Assembly: GCA_016930475.1 (NCBI GenBank)
Contig: JAFGGR010000017.1
Span: 1 to 14,862 of the forward strand
From: Clostridiales bacterium
Lineage (GTDB): Bacteria; Bacillota; Clostridia; Saccharofermentanales; Saccharofermentanaceae
Direction of reading: 5' to 3'
Length of the DNA: 14,862 nucleotides
The notes under the pieces are model-generated. The model did not search any database. It was not told the origin of the DNA and saw only the letters and a list, made by a program, of their open reading frames with translations. Within the stretch, counting starts at the first letter, position 1; each line of letters begins with the position of its first letter. The position numbers and the translations under genes are program-made. Of the stretch, positions 6,599 to 14,357 are shown piece after piece.

Positions 6599-7489
6599 AT
6601 GAACACGATCGATCAGGCCAAACATGGTTTTCAAACGGTAACGACCGGAACGATACTGGACCGGATCGTCGCCAAAAAATACGAGCGCATCCGCGTGCGT
6701 CTGGAGCATCGCCCGCTGAAGCAATTGGAAAAAGCGGCAAGCGACTCCCCGGCAATCGAAAAAATCTTCGAGCAGGCACTTATGTCCAACAACCTGTCGC
6801 TGATTGCAGAAATCAAGCGCGCTTCTCCGTCCAAAGGACTCATCACCGAAGATTACCGTCCCGTCGAGCAAGCGCAGGCCTACGTCCGAGGGGGCGCCGC
6901 GGCCGTTTCCGTCCTGACGGAACAGGACTTTTTCTTGGGAAGCGACCGGCATCTCACCGATGTCCGCTCCGCCGTCGACCTTCCGATCCTTCGAAAAGAT
7001 TTTGTCGTCGATGAGGCCCAAATTTACGAATCGAGGATCCTCGGAGCGTCGGCGATCCTTCTCATCGCGGCCATTCTGCCGGACGAGGTGTTGAAGCGAT
7101 TCATCCGGACATCGTCGGAGCTCGGTCTTTCCGTCCTCCTTGAGGTGCACACGATGGACGAACTCATGCGTGCGCTGGACACCGACGCGAAGATGATCGG
7201 CATCAACAATCGGGACCTGCACACCTTTCACGTCGATTTAATGACCACCGAGCGATTGGCTCCCATGATACCGGCCGGAAGGATCGTTGTCTCCGAAAGC
7301 GGCATATCCAAGCCTTCCGATGTCTCCCGCTGTTACCGAAGCGGCGTCCGCGCGGTACTGGTCGGCGAGACACTGATGCGAGAATCCTCCGATCCCGATC
7401 GCGTCGAAGAAAAGATGAAAGAACTGATCGGGTCCGTCCCGGTCCGCCGTGAAAATAACGAAACCGACAGAAAGGGTGATCAGAAATGA
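6599..7489 (+). CDS. trpC: Indole-3-glycerol phosphate synthase
   Basis: Closes the indole ring, converting carboxyphenylamino-deoxyribulose phosphate to indole-3-glycerol phosphate. The 296-residue protein is a single beta/alpha barrel. By comparison with characterised enzymes the active-site residues are all visible: EIKRASPSKG at 71-80 (Glu71, Lys73), LRKDF at 131-135 (Lys133), LLEVH at 180-184 (Glu182), GINNRDL at 201-207 (Asn203) and VSESGI at 231-236 (Ser234). About 30 extra N-terminal residues precede the conserved core, and the last 20 are charged. It is too short to include a TrpF domain. AAAGGAA at 6584-6590 precedes the ATG. Its last codons overlap the trpB start as ATGA, suggesting coupled translation. 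Confidence 0.97.
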   Translation: MNTIDQAKHGFQTVTTGTILDRIVAKKYERIRVRLEHRPLKQLEKAASDSPAIEKIFEQALMSNNLSLIAEIKRASPSKGLITEDYRPVEQAQAYVRGGAAAVSVLTEQDFFLGSDRHLTDVRSAVDLPILRKDFVVDEAQIYESRILGASAILLIAAILPDEVLKRFIRTSSELGLSVLLEVHTMDELMRALDTDAKMIGINNRDLHTFHVDLMTTERLAPMIPAGRIVVSESGISKPSDVSRCYRSGVRAVLVGETLMRESSDPDRVEEKMKELIGSVPVRRENNETDRKGDQK

Positions 7490-8670
7490 CCGAAAATAAA
7501 AAAGGAAGATACGGTCCGTACGGCGGCAGATATTCCGGCGAAACGCTGATGCACGCGCTTTTCGAGCTTGAAAAGTCCTATCGCGAGGCACACGCCGACC
7601 CCGCTTTTCGGGAGGAATACGCTAGACTCTTGCGCGAATACGCAGGACGCCCTTCCCTTCTGTATCATGCGCAGCGAATGAGTCTCGATATCGGCACCAC
7701 CGTTTACCTCAAGCGGGAAGACTTAAACCATACCGGCGCCCACAAAATTAACAACGTCCTCGGTCAGGCTCTTTTGGCCGTCCGCATGGGCAAAAAACGC
7801 CTGATCGCCGAGACCGGAGCCGGTCAGCACGGCGTCGCCACCGCGACGGCGGCGGCTTATTTCGGCTTGGAGTGCGACGTGTTCATGGGAAAAGAAGATA
7901 TGATCCGCCAGTCGCTCAACGTCTATCGAATGGAACTTTTGGGCGCGACCGTCCACGAGGTCACCGACGGCACGGCAACACTGAAGGACGCGACGAGCGA
8001 AGCCCTTCGCGAATGGTCCCGCCGCATCGACGATACTTTCTATGTCATCGGCTCGGTCGTCGGCCCTCATCCGTATCCGGAGATCGTCCGCGACTTCCAG
8101 CGCGTTATCGGCGACGAGATCCGCGCCGAGATGCTCGAAAAGCACGGCCGCCTCCCCTCCGTCCTGATCGCCTGCGTCGGCGGCGGCAGTAACGCGATGG
8201 GTACCTTTTACCCGTTTATCGGGGACGCCTCCGTTCGTCTTCTGGCCGCGGAGGCCGGCGGAGAAGGCGTCGGATCCGGCCGGCACGCCGCTTCCGTCAC
8301 TGCCGGTAGCACGGGAGTATTTCACGGCATGAAGTCCCTGTTTCTTCAGGATGACGAAGGCCAGATCACGCCGGTATATTCGATCTCGGCCGGGATGGAT
8401 TATCCGGGCATCGGCCCGGAGCACGCATACCTGCACGATACCGGTCGTGCCCGATACTACCCCGTGACGGATCAAGAAGCCATCGACGCGTTCGAATACT
8501 TAAGTCGCATGGAGGGGATCATTCCGGCCATCGAGAGCGCACATGCCGTCGCGCTTTTGACTAAACTTCGATCCGAATTTACGCCGGACGATTTCGTCGT
8601 CGTTACGCTCTCCGGTCGCGGAGACAAAGACGTCGAAGCCATCGGAAGATATCGCGGAAAAATCAATTAA
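7486..8670 (+). CDS. trpB: Tryptophan synthase beta subunit
   Basis: PLP enzyme that joins indole and serine to give tryptophan, working in an alpha2-beta2 complex with TrpA that channels indole. The 394-residue protein has HTGAHKINN at 82-90, with Lys87 as the PLP Schiff-base lysine, and Glu109 in LIAETGAGQHG as the catalytic acid, both at the same numbers as in the Salmonella enzyme. The phosphate-binding GGGSNAMG block lies near residue 231 and GRGDKD is near the C-terminus. It is of the TrpB1 type, which works with TrpA. The ATG overlaps the trpC TGA; a GAAAGGGTGAT-like ribosome site lies inside the end of trpC. trpF, often placed between trpC and trpB in Bacillota, is absent here. Confidence 0.98.
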   Translation: MTENKKGRYGPYGGRYSGETLMHALFELEKSYREAHADPAFREEYARLLREYAGRPSLLYHAQRMSLDIGTTVYLKREDLNHTGAHKINNVLGQALLAVRMGKKRLIAETGAGQHGVATATAAAYFGLECDVFMGKEDMIRQSLNVYRMELLGATVHEVTDGTATLKDATSEALREWSRRIDDTFYVIGSVVGPHPYPEIVRDFQRVIGDEIRAEMLEKHGRLPSVLIACVGGGSNAMGTFYPFIGDASVRLLAAEAGGEGVGSGRHAASVTAGSTGVFHGMKSLFLQDDEGQITPVYSISAGMDYPGIGPEHAYLHDTGRARYYPVTDQEAIDAFEYLSRMEGIIPAIESAHAVALLTKLRSEFTPDDFVVVTLSGRGDKDVEAIGRYRGKIN

Positions 8671-8681
8671 GGAGGCGAACG

Positions 8682-9515
8682 ATGCGCAAAGATAACATCA
8701 TCGACACGACATTCAAAAAACTGCGGGCAGAGGGAAAAAAAGCATTCATTCCCTTCGTTACCGCGGGCGACCCGGACATCGAAACCACGTATCGGATCGC
8801 CAAAGAAATGATTCAAAACGGAGCGAACCTCATCGAATTCGGCGTTCCGTACTCCGACCCGTCGATGGACGGCCCCGTCATCATGCGCGCCGACAAACGT
8901 GCGATGGATTCCGGGACACGCCTTCGGGACATTTTCGATTTGGTCGGAAAACTTTCCGTCGAATATCCCGAAACGCCCTTCCTTCTCCTTTTGTACTTTA
9001 ACTCGATCTTTGTCTACGGCGTCGAACGGTTTTTCGATGCGGCCGAAAAGGCCGGCATATGCGGCCTGATCGTTCCCGACCTTCCCTTGGAGGAGCGCGC
9101 GGAAGCTCAGCCCTGCGCGGACGCGCACGGGATTTATCTGATTTCGATGGTCACCCCGACGTCCGAGGAGCGAGCCGAACAAATCGCAACGTCCGCGACC
9201 GGTTTTCTTTACTGTGTCACCAGCCTCGGCGTGACCGGCGCGCGCAAAAGCTACGCGACTTCGTTTGCCGAGTATTTCAGCAAACTCGATTCTTTTTCGG
9301 ACATTCCCAAATGCGCGGGGTTCGGGATCTCCGACCCCGAACAAAAGCGGAAGATCGAACAATACTGTGACGGTACCATCGTTGGCTCGGCCATCGTCCG
9401 CAAAGTTGAGCAGGGGATCGAAGCGGGCTTGAACTCAGAAGAGATCGCCCGATCCGTCGGGGCGTTCGTTCGTGGTTTTACGGGAGGTAAAAGCAATGAT
9501 CCATCCGTCCTATGA
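8682..9515 (+). CDS. trpA: Tryptophan synthase alpha subunit
   Basis: Cleaves indole-3-glycerol phosphate to indole and glyceraldehyde 3-phosphate and passes indole to TrpB. The 277-residue barrel has PFVTAGDPD at 24-32 and LIEFGVPYSDPSMDGP at 50-65; Glu52 and Asp63 correspond to the catalytic Glu49 and Asp60 of E. coli TrpA. Phosphate-binding loops are visible as VTSLGVTGAR, GFGISDPEQ and VGSAIV in the C-terminal half. AAGGAGG at 8669-8675 overlaps the trpB stop and lies six bases before the ATG. The 3' end overlaps the trpE start by 20 bases. Confidence 0.97.
   Translation: MRKDNIIDTTFKKLRAEGKKAFIPFVTAGDPDIETTYRIAKEMIQNGANLIEFGVPYSDPSMDGPVIMRADKRAMDSGTRLRDIFDLVGKLSVEYPETPFLLLLYFNSIFVYGVERFFDAAEKAGICGLIVPDLPLEERAEAQPCADAHGIYLISMVTPTSEERAEQIATSATGFLYCVTSLGVTGARKSYATSFAEYFSKLDSFSDIPKCAGFGISDPEQKRKIEQYCDGTIVGSAIVRKVEQGIEAGLNSEEIARSVGAFVRGFTGGKSNDPSVL
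9482..9487 (+). promoter_or_regulatory. Ribosome binding site fixing the trpE start
   Basis: GGGAGG lies eight bases before ATG 9496-9498, inside the end of trpA. It favours that ATG over the upstream in-frame GTG at 9472. Confidence 0.8.
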
Positions 9516-10965
9516 CGAATTCGTTCGACTGTCCCAAAGCGCCGGGATCATTCCGGTCGTGCAGAGGATCCCCGCGGACCTTTTTACACCCATATCCGTT
9601 TTCCGGGCATTTGGGTGCACCGACAAGTGTTTTTTGCTGGAAAGCGTCGTCAACGGCGAGCGCTGGGCGCGCTACTCGATTATGGGGCGAAACCCGTTTT
9701 TGGAATACTCGGCCGGTCCCGAAAAGACGACTTGTTTTCTGAACGGAAAGGCATTTCCGCCCGATGTACTGGGGGATACGCCGATCGAGCAAATTCGCGA
9801 GTTGTGCGCACGATATCACTCCGGGCGCTTTTCGTATATCGACCACTTCTATTGCGGCCTTCTGGGCTATTGGGGGTACGACTTCGTCCGTTTCAGCGAA
9901 ACGCTTCCGGATAACGATCCGGATCTTCTGGGCATGCCCGATTGCTCGTTGATGGCGCCCTCGGAGGTCATCGTTTTCGACCATCTGAAAAACGAAGCGG
10001 CCGTCATCGTAAACGTCCTCTCCGACAGCGGCGCGGACGCATACACCGGCGCCGTTCAGCGCATCGGCGAGATCATCCGCGAGATCGAACACCCCAAACC
10101 GATCCCCCCGGCCGCCGTCCACCCGGACGACCTGGATTTCATTTCACACACGAAGCGAAAAGATTTCTGTGAAAGCGTTTCCCGTGCAAAAGAATACATC
10201 CGGGACGGCGACATTTTTCAGGTCGTCATCTCCCAACGCTTTACGGCGGACTATCTCGGCGACCCCTTACCGGTATACCGCGCCCTGCGCACGGTCAATC
10301 CGTCCCCGTACATGTTTTTTATTCGAATGGAGGACGCATCGGTTATCGGCTCCTCCCCGGAGATGCTGGTCCGCGTCACCGACGGAAGGATCGAGACCTG
10401 CCCGATCGCCGGTACACGTCCGCGCGGCAAAACTTCCGAAGAGGACGATTTGCTTGAAAAGGAACTTCTTTCCGACGAAAAAGAAACAAGCGAGCACAAT
10501 ATGCTCGTCGATCTCGCCCGAAATGATATCGGGCGCGTCGCCCAAATCGGATCGGTCCGGGCAACCGATATCTGCCATGTTGAAAAATACTCACACGTCA
10601 TGCATCTGGTCACCAATGTCGAAGGTGTCCTGCGCGAGGGTCTGGCCGGTATCGATGTTCTCGCATCGATCCTTCCGGCAGGCACACTCTCGGGCGCACC
10701 CAAGATCCGCGCGATGGAAATCATCGACGAGCTCGAGCCGCTGCGCCGCGGATTGTACGGCGGCGCGATCGGTTATCTCGGATTTGACGGAAACCTCGAC
10801 ACATGCATCACGATCCGTACCGCGATCATCCGGGAACGGAAAATACACATCCAGGCCGGAGCGGGCATTGTCGCCGATTCCGATCCTCAAACCGAATATA
10901 TCGAATCGATGAATAAAGGCGGCGCACTGTTTTCGGCGATCGAAAAAACCGGAGGACTGCGATGA
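9496..10965 (+). CDS. trpE: Anthranilate synthase component I
   Basis: Converts chorismate to anthranilate with ammonia supplied by TrpG, the first committed step of the pathway. The 489-residue protein starts at ATG 9496. LLES at 47-50 is the motif that binds the feedback inhibitor tryptophan, so end-product inhibition is likely retained. The chorismate-binding domain is complete: DIFQVVISQRF at 239-249, PYMFFIR at 271-277, IAGTRPRG at 304-311, DLARNDIGR at 339-347, PAGTLSGAPK at 394-403, and QAGAGIVADSDP at 453-464. Its placement after trpA, at the far end of the operon from the T-box, is unusual; trpE is normally first. The stop overlaps the trpG start. The PabB/TrpE ambiguity is settled by the LLES motif and by being in a trp operon. 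Confidence 0.96.
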   Translation: MIHPSYDEFVRLSQSAGIIPVVQRIPADLFTPISVFRAFGCTDKCFLLESVVNGERWARYSIMGRNPFLEYSAGPEKTTCFLNGKAFPPDVLGDTPIEQIRELCARYHSGRFSYIDHFYCGLLGYWGYDFVRFSETLPDNDPDLLGMPDCSLMAPSEVIVFDHLKNEAAVIVNVLSDSGADAYTGAVQRIGEIIREIEHPKPIPPAAVHPDDLDFISHTKRKDFCESVSRAKEYIRDGDIFQVVISQRFTADYLGDPLPVYRALRTVNPSPYMFFIRMEDASVIGSSPEMLVRVTDGRIETCPIAGTRPRGKTSEEDDLLEKELLSDEKETSEHNMLVDLARNDIGRVAQIGSVRATDICHVEKYSHVMHLVTNVEGVLREGLAGIDVLASILPAGTLSGAPKIRAMEIIDELEPLRRGLYGGAIGYLGFDGNLDTCITIRTAIIRERKIHIQAGAGIVADSDPQTEYIESMNKGGALFSAIEKTGGLR

Positions 10966-11555
10966 TTTTACTAATTGATAATTACGATTCGTTTGTTTAT
11001 AACGTATACCAGTTGGTCGGCGCGATCGACCCGGATATCCGCGTTTTTCGCAACGATGAAATCACTGTAGAAGAGATCCGATCCGCGGCTCCTTCGCATA
11101 TCATCATCTCCCCCGGTCCCGGGTACCCGAAAGACGCCGGCATCTCGGTTGATGCCGTCAAGTCCCTTGCCGGGGAAATACCGATCCTGGGAATATGCCT
11201 AGGCCATCAGGCGATCATCGAAGCGTTCGGCGGGACCATCGTCCATGCGCCCGAACTCGTTCACGGGAAAAGGCGACCGATCCGAATCCTTCGGGATCCG
11301 AACGGCCGCGCGTTGTGCCCGCTTTTCGAGCCGTTGCCGGAAACCATTGAAGCTGCCCGTTACCATTCGCTGGCCGGTGACCCCCGAACGCTTCCCGAAG
11401 AACTGATCGTAACGGCACTCGCGCCCGATTCGACCATCATGGGCGTCATGCACCGGAAGTATCCGGTATTCGGCATCCAGTTCCACCCGGAATCCATACT
11501 TACGGACATCGGAGAGCCGCTCATGCGGCAGTTTCTGGACATCGGAATTAAATGA
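10962..11555 (+). CDS. trpG: Anthranilate synthase component II (glutamine amidotransferase)
   Basis: Class I glutaminase that releases ammonia for TrpE. The 197-residue protein begins MILLIDNYDSFVYN and has ISPGPGYPKDAG at 49-60. The nucleophile is Cys79 in GICLGHQ, and the triad is completed by His175 and Glu177 in FHPES. HGK at 101-103 and RYHSL at 133-137 are further family blocks. ATG overlaps the trpE TGA, with GGAGG upstream inside trpE. Such subunits in some Bacillota also serve PabB in folate synthesis; whether this one does cannot be told. The stop codon directly abuts the stop of the convergent rlmH, and no terminator is visible. Confidence 0.96.
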   Translation: MILLIDNYDSFVYNVYQLVGAIDPDIRVFRNDEITVEEIRSAAPSHIIISPGPGYPKDAGISVDAVKSLAGEIPILGICLGHQAIIEAFGGTIVHAPELVHGKRRPIRILRDPNGRALCPLFEPLPETIEAARYHSLAGDPRTLPEELIVTALAPDSTIMGVMHRKYPVFGIQFHPESILTDIGEPLMRQFLDIGIK

Positions 11556-12020
11556 TCACTTGTGGTAGGTCTCGCCCCGATCGATCTTGAACGCCCGAAA
11601 ACATTGCTCCAAAAGGATCAGGCGCGCCATGGGGTGCGTAAACGTCATGTCCGAAAAGCGGAGCCGCCGATTCGCCCGACGAAGCAACTCGTCGGAAAAT
11701 CCGTTGGACCCGCCGATGACGAAATAAAGCTCCGCACCGCCGTCCTCAAAGCCCTTGATCAGTGCTTTCGAAAAGGTTTTTGAATCCATGGCCTCTCCGG
11801 AAAGATCCATCAACCACACCGTCGACGACGGCTTGATTTTCGAGAGGATCGCGGCGCCCTCGCGTGCAAGCGCCTGCATAGTCGGCAACGAGTCCGGCGC
11901 ATCCGGTACCTCAATTATCTTGGTCTCGCAAAACCGGCTCAGGCGCTTGACGTATTCTTTTGCGCCTTCATCCAACCACTTTTCGCGAATTTTACCGACG
12001 CAGATGATGCATAATCTCAT
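11556..12020 (-). CDS. rlmH: 23S rRNA (pseudouridine1915-N3)-methyltransferase
   Basis: SPOUT-class methyltransferase that methylates pseudouridine 1915 in helix 69 of 23S rRNA on assembled ribosomes, using S-adenosylmethionine. The 154-residue length is normal. The trefoil-knot SAM site is visible as FVIGGSNGFS at 100-109 and FTHPMARLILLEQ at 127-139, and the protein ends in the family-typical YHK. ATG 12018-12020 overlaps the stop of the walJ-like gene as ATGA and has GGAGAGG just upstream; a longer upstream frame encodes unrelated Cys/Arg-rich residues and is a shadow of walJ. Pairing with walJ is conserved in Bacillota. Confidence 0.97.
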   Translation of the reverse strand: MRLCIICVGKIREKWLDEGAKEYVKRLSRFCETKIIEVPDAPDSLPTMQALAREGAAILSKIKPSSTVWLMDLSGEAMDSKTFSKALIKGFEDGGAELYFVIGGSNGFSDELLRRANRRLRFSDMTFTHPMARLILLEQCFRAFKIDRGETYHK

Positions 12021-12952
12021 GTCGCCTCTCCGAGATGCAGCGGAACGGTCTCGACCGTATCCGCGACAGACGCACCCTCGCCGAACGGCATCGAAACGGC
12101 CTTGACCGCATCCGCAACAAGCGCACATCCGCTTTGCTCCGTAACGGCGAGCACCAAAGGCTCCGTCGGATAATAGCGATTAGCGACTGTCATGGAGAAA
12201 TGCTCTCCGACCGTCAAATCATATTGCGTTAAGTATTCGGTAATTTCCTTACGGGCGACCATCGGCGAATTGTTCTCCTGGCTTAAATGCCCCAAGATAA
12301 AATGCCGCGTGCCGTTATCGAAAAGAAATCGGATCGCCTCCGCACAATCCCGGTTGCAAAGATGACCGTTCATCCCGCCGACGCGCCGCTTCAGCGACCA
12401 CGGATACGGACCGTTGCGAAGCATATCTTCATTGTAATTGGCTTCGATCAAAACGACTTCGCTTCCTTGGATCGCATTGCGCACTTCATCGCTGAAATGA
12501 CCGAGGTCCGTCGCGACCGATACACTTCTTCCGAACGCATTGATCCGGTATCCGACGGAACCTTGAGCATCATGCGGCGTCGGAAACGGCACAATGTCCG
12601 CTTTGCCGATCGAAAAGCTCTGCCACGGCGCAATGAAGTGATCCAGCACCGGTGCATGCGGCTTTTTCTCATGCGCGCGGATCCCTCGCCAAGACTGTTC
12701 CGAAGCATAAACGTGAATGCCGAATTTTCGCACAAATACATCCAGACCGCTCAGGTGGTCAAAATGATCATGCGTGATCAGGATCGCGTCGATCATTCTC
12801 GGATCTTCTCCGATCTGCTCCAACGCACCGACGATCTGCTTCGTCGAGCGTCCCACGTCGATCAACAGCCGCGTCGAACCGAAGCGGAGAAACACACTGT
12901 TTCCGCTGCTTCCGCTGAAAAGGGGCACGATTTTAATATGTTCACTCGACAT
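12017..12952 (-). CDS. walJ: WalJ/YycJ-type metallo-beta-lactamase-fold hydrolase
   Basis: MBL-fold protein of the YycJ/WalJ group, associated in Bacillota with cell-wall homeostasis and reported to act as a DNA exonuclease; the precise role here is unknown. The 311-residue product starts LFSGSSGNS at 11-19, typical of the group. Metal ligands are visible in THDHFDH at 60-66, His127 in PTPHDA, Asp149 and His222 in GHLSQENN. NGHL at 195-198 is also conserved. Usual members are near 265 residues, so the last 45 or so are extra; they contain a duplicated 17-residue unit. ATG 12950-12952 fits the family N-terminus, although its ribosome site is weak. TTG or ATG starts at 12994-12997 would add 14-15 residues. 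It follows murA after 90 bases and overlaps rlmH. Confidence 0.9.
   Translation of the reverse strand: MSSEHIKIVPLFSGSSGNSVFLRFGSTRLLIDVGRSTKQIVGALEQIGEDPRMIDAILITHDHFDHLSGLDVFVRKFGIHVYASEQSWRGIRAHEKKPHAPVLDHFIAPWQSFSIGKADIVPFPTPHDAQGSVGYRINAFGRSVSVATDLGHFSDEVRNAIQGSEVVLIEANYNEDMLRNGPYPWSLKRRVGGMNGHLCNRDCAEAIRFLFDNGTRHFILGHLSQENNSPMVARKEITEYLTQYDLTVGEHFSMTVANRYYPTEPLVLAVTEQSGCALVADAVKAVSMPFGEGASVADTVETVPLHLGEAT
12025..12126 (-). repeat. Two tandem 51-base imperfect repeats in the walJ 3' end
   Basis: 12025-12075 and 12076-12126 are adjacent copies with about 39 of 51 bases identical in my hand alignment. Being 17 codons long, they keep the frame and encode LVADAVKAVSMPFGEGA followed by SVADTVETVPLHLGEAT. 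The unit has alternating small and charged residues and could form short helices or strands. The duplication accounts for most of the extra tail compared with ordinary WalJ. Confidence 0.85.
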
Positions 12953-13042
12953 GATTCCCACTCGATCGTTTATTTCGGTATCACCGATGCGCATCAAATA
13001 CGCTCTGTTCCTTCGGTTATGTCCGGCTTCTTCGGCCCATGA

Positions 13043-14356
13043 TCATCCGTCCACCAGGGGACGGGAACACTCGATCTCATCGTCGTCATAGCGCTCGATC
13101 TTCGCACCCATCGCGCTCAGCTTTTCAACGATTCGCTCGTATCCTCTGTCAATTCTCTGGGCGGACGAAATCGTAGTCACTCCGTTGGCGACCAGCCCCG
13201 CCAAAACCATTGCCGCTCCGGCTCGCAGGTCCATCGCGACCACGTTCGATCCGTTCAAACGCGCCGGCCCGGAAACGAGCGCCACCCGTCCGATCACCGA
13301 GATATCCGCGCCCATCGACTGCAATTCGCTGACGTATTGAAAACGGTTGTCCCACACATTCTCGTGCATCCGGCTCAAGCCGTCTGCGAGACATAAAAGC
13401 GATGTCGCCTGCGGTTGAAGGTCGGTCGGAAATCCCGGATAAGGCATCGTTTTGAAATTTGCGGGTTCGATCGTCTTTCCTTCTTCGATACTGACTCGGA
13501 TGCTGTCGTCGCCCTCTTCGATATCAAAGCCCATCTCTATGAGTTTGGCGGACAGCGGTTCCATATGCTTCGGTATCAGATTGTGTATCGTAACGTCTCC
13601 GCGAGTCATCGCGGCGGCGATCATATACGTCCCCGCTTCGATCTGGTCCGGAATGATCGAGTAGGAGTAGCCGCCGGGCAAAGCCGGGACCCCCTTGACC
13701 CGAATGGTGTCGGTACCCGCGCCCTTGATATTGGCGCCCATCGAGTTCAAAAAGTTTGCGACGTCGACGATGTGCGGTTCTTTGGCGGCGTTCTCGATCG
13801 TCGTCCAACCCTCCGCGCGCGTCGCCGCGAGCATGATATTGATCGTCGCGCCGACACTGACGACATCCAGAAAAATATGTCCGCCGTGCAGTTCGTCGGC
13901 AACGATTCGTATGATTCCGTCACGAACATCCGAAAGATCCGTTCCCCGGGCCCCTAATTTCGAAAAGCCTTTCAAATGCAGATCGATCGGCCGCGTCCCG
14001 AAATTACATCCGCCGGGCATATGCATGGTCGCCTTTTTGAAACGCGACAGCAGTGCTCCGAGAAGATAATACGACGCGCGGATATTTTTGACCTTTGCGT
14101 GCGTCGCTTCATGTGATTTGATATTGGTCGGGTCCACCTTGTACATACCCGTACCCAAAGGCGTAATTACAGCCCCCAGCGTTTCACAGATCTCAAGCAT
14201 CGCCTGAACATCCGCGATCTGCGGAACATTTTCGAGAATACACGGTCCGTCCAACAGCATCGATGCCGCCAGGATCCCCAAAACCGCATTCTTCCCTCCG
14301 CTGATCGAGACATCGCCACGGAGAACAGTCCCTCCTTCGATTCGGTAACTGGACAT
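13043..14356 (-). CDS. murA: UDP-N-acetylglucosamine 1-carboxyvinyltransferase
   Basis: Transfers enolpyruvate from PEP to UDP-GlcNAc, the first committed step of peptidoglycan synthesis, in the cytosol. The 437-residue protein has SGGKNA at 19-24 (Lys22, Asn23) and IRAS at 92-95. The PGGCNFGTRPIDLHL block at 114-128 contains Cys117, the counterpart of E. coli Cys115 and the residue alkylated by fosfomycin, so intrinsic resistance through a Cys-to-Asp change is not expected. ATG 14354-14356 has GAGGGGG seven bases upstream. A start at 14380 would add eight residues and lacks a ribosome site. It begins one base after the stop of the upstream disordered protein. Many Bacillota carry two MurA paralogues; which one this is cannot be told. 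Confidence 0.96.
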   Translation of the reverse strand: MSSYRIEGGTVLRGDVSISGGKNAVLGILAASMLLDGPCILENVPQIADVQAMLEICETLGAVITPLGTGMYKVDPTNIKSHEATHAKVKNIRASYYLLGALLSRFKKATMHMPGGCNFGTRPIDLHLKGFSKLGARGTDLSDVRDGIIRIVADELHGGHIFLDVVSVGATINIMLAATRAEGWTTIENAAKEPHIVDVANFLNSMGANIKGAGTDTIRVKGVPALPGGYSYSIIPDQIEAGTYMIAAAMTRGDVTIHNLIPKHMEPLSAKLIEMGFDIEEGDDSIRVSIEEGKTIEPANFKTMPYPGFPTDLQPQATSLLCLADGLSRMHENVWDNRFQYVSELQSMGADISVIGRVALVSGPARLNGSNVVAMDLRAGAAMVLAGLVANGVTTISSAQRIDRGYERIVEKLSAMGAKIERYDDDEIECSRPLVDG

Positions 14357-14357
14357 G

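Noticed and set aside
11509..11530. Hairpin GCCGC-TCAT-GCGGC near the end of trpG as a terminator
   Set aside because: Only five pairs and followed by AGTTTC rather than a T-run; it also encodes conserved-looking residues.
12021..12128. 36-residue N-terminal extension of RlmH
   Set aside because: Those codons are an out-of-frame reading of the walJ repeat tail; RlmH family proteins start at MRLCIICVGK.
12287..13042. 251-codon plus-strand frame opposite walJ
   Set aside because: Antisense shadow of the MBL-fold gene, with no recognisable domain.
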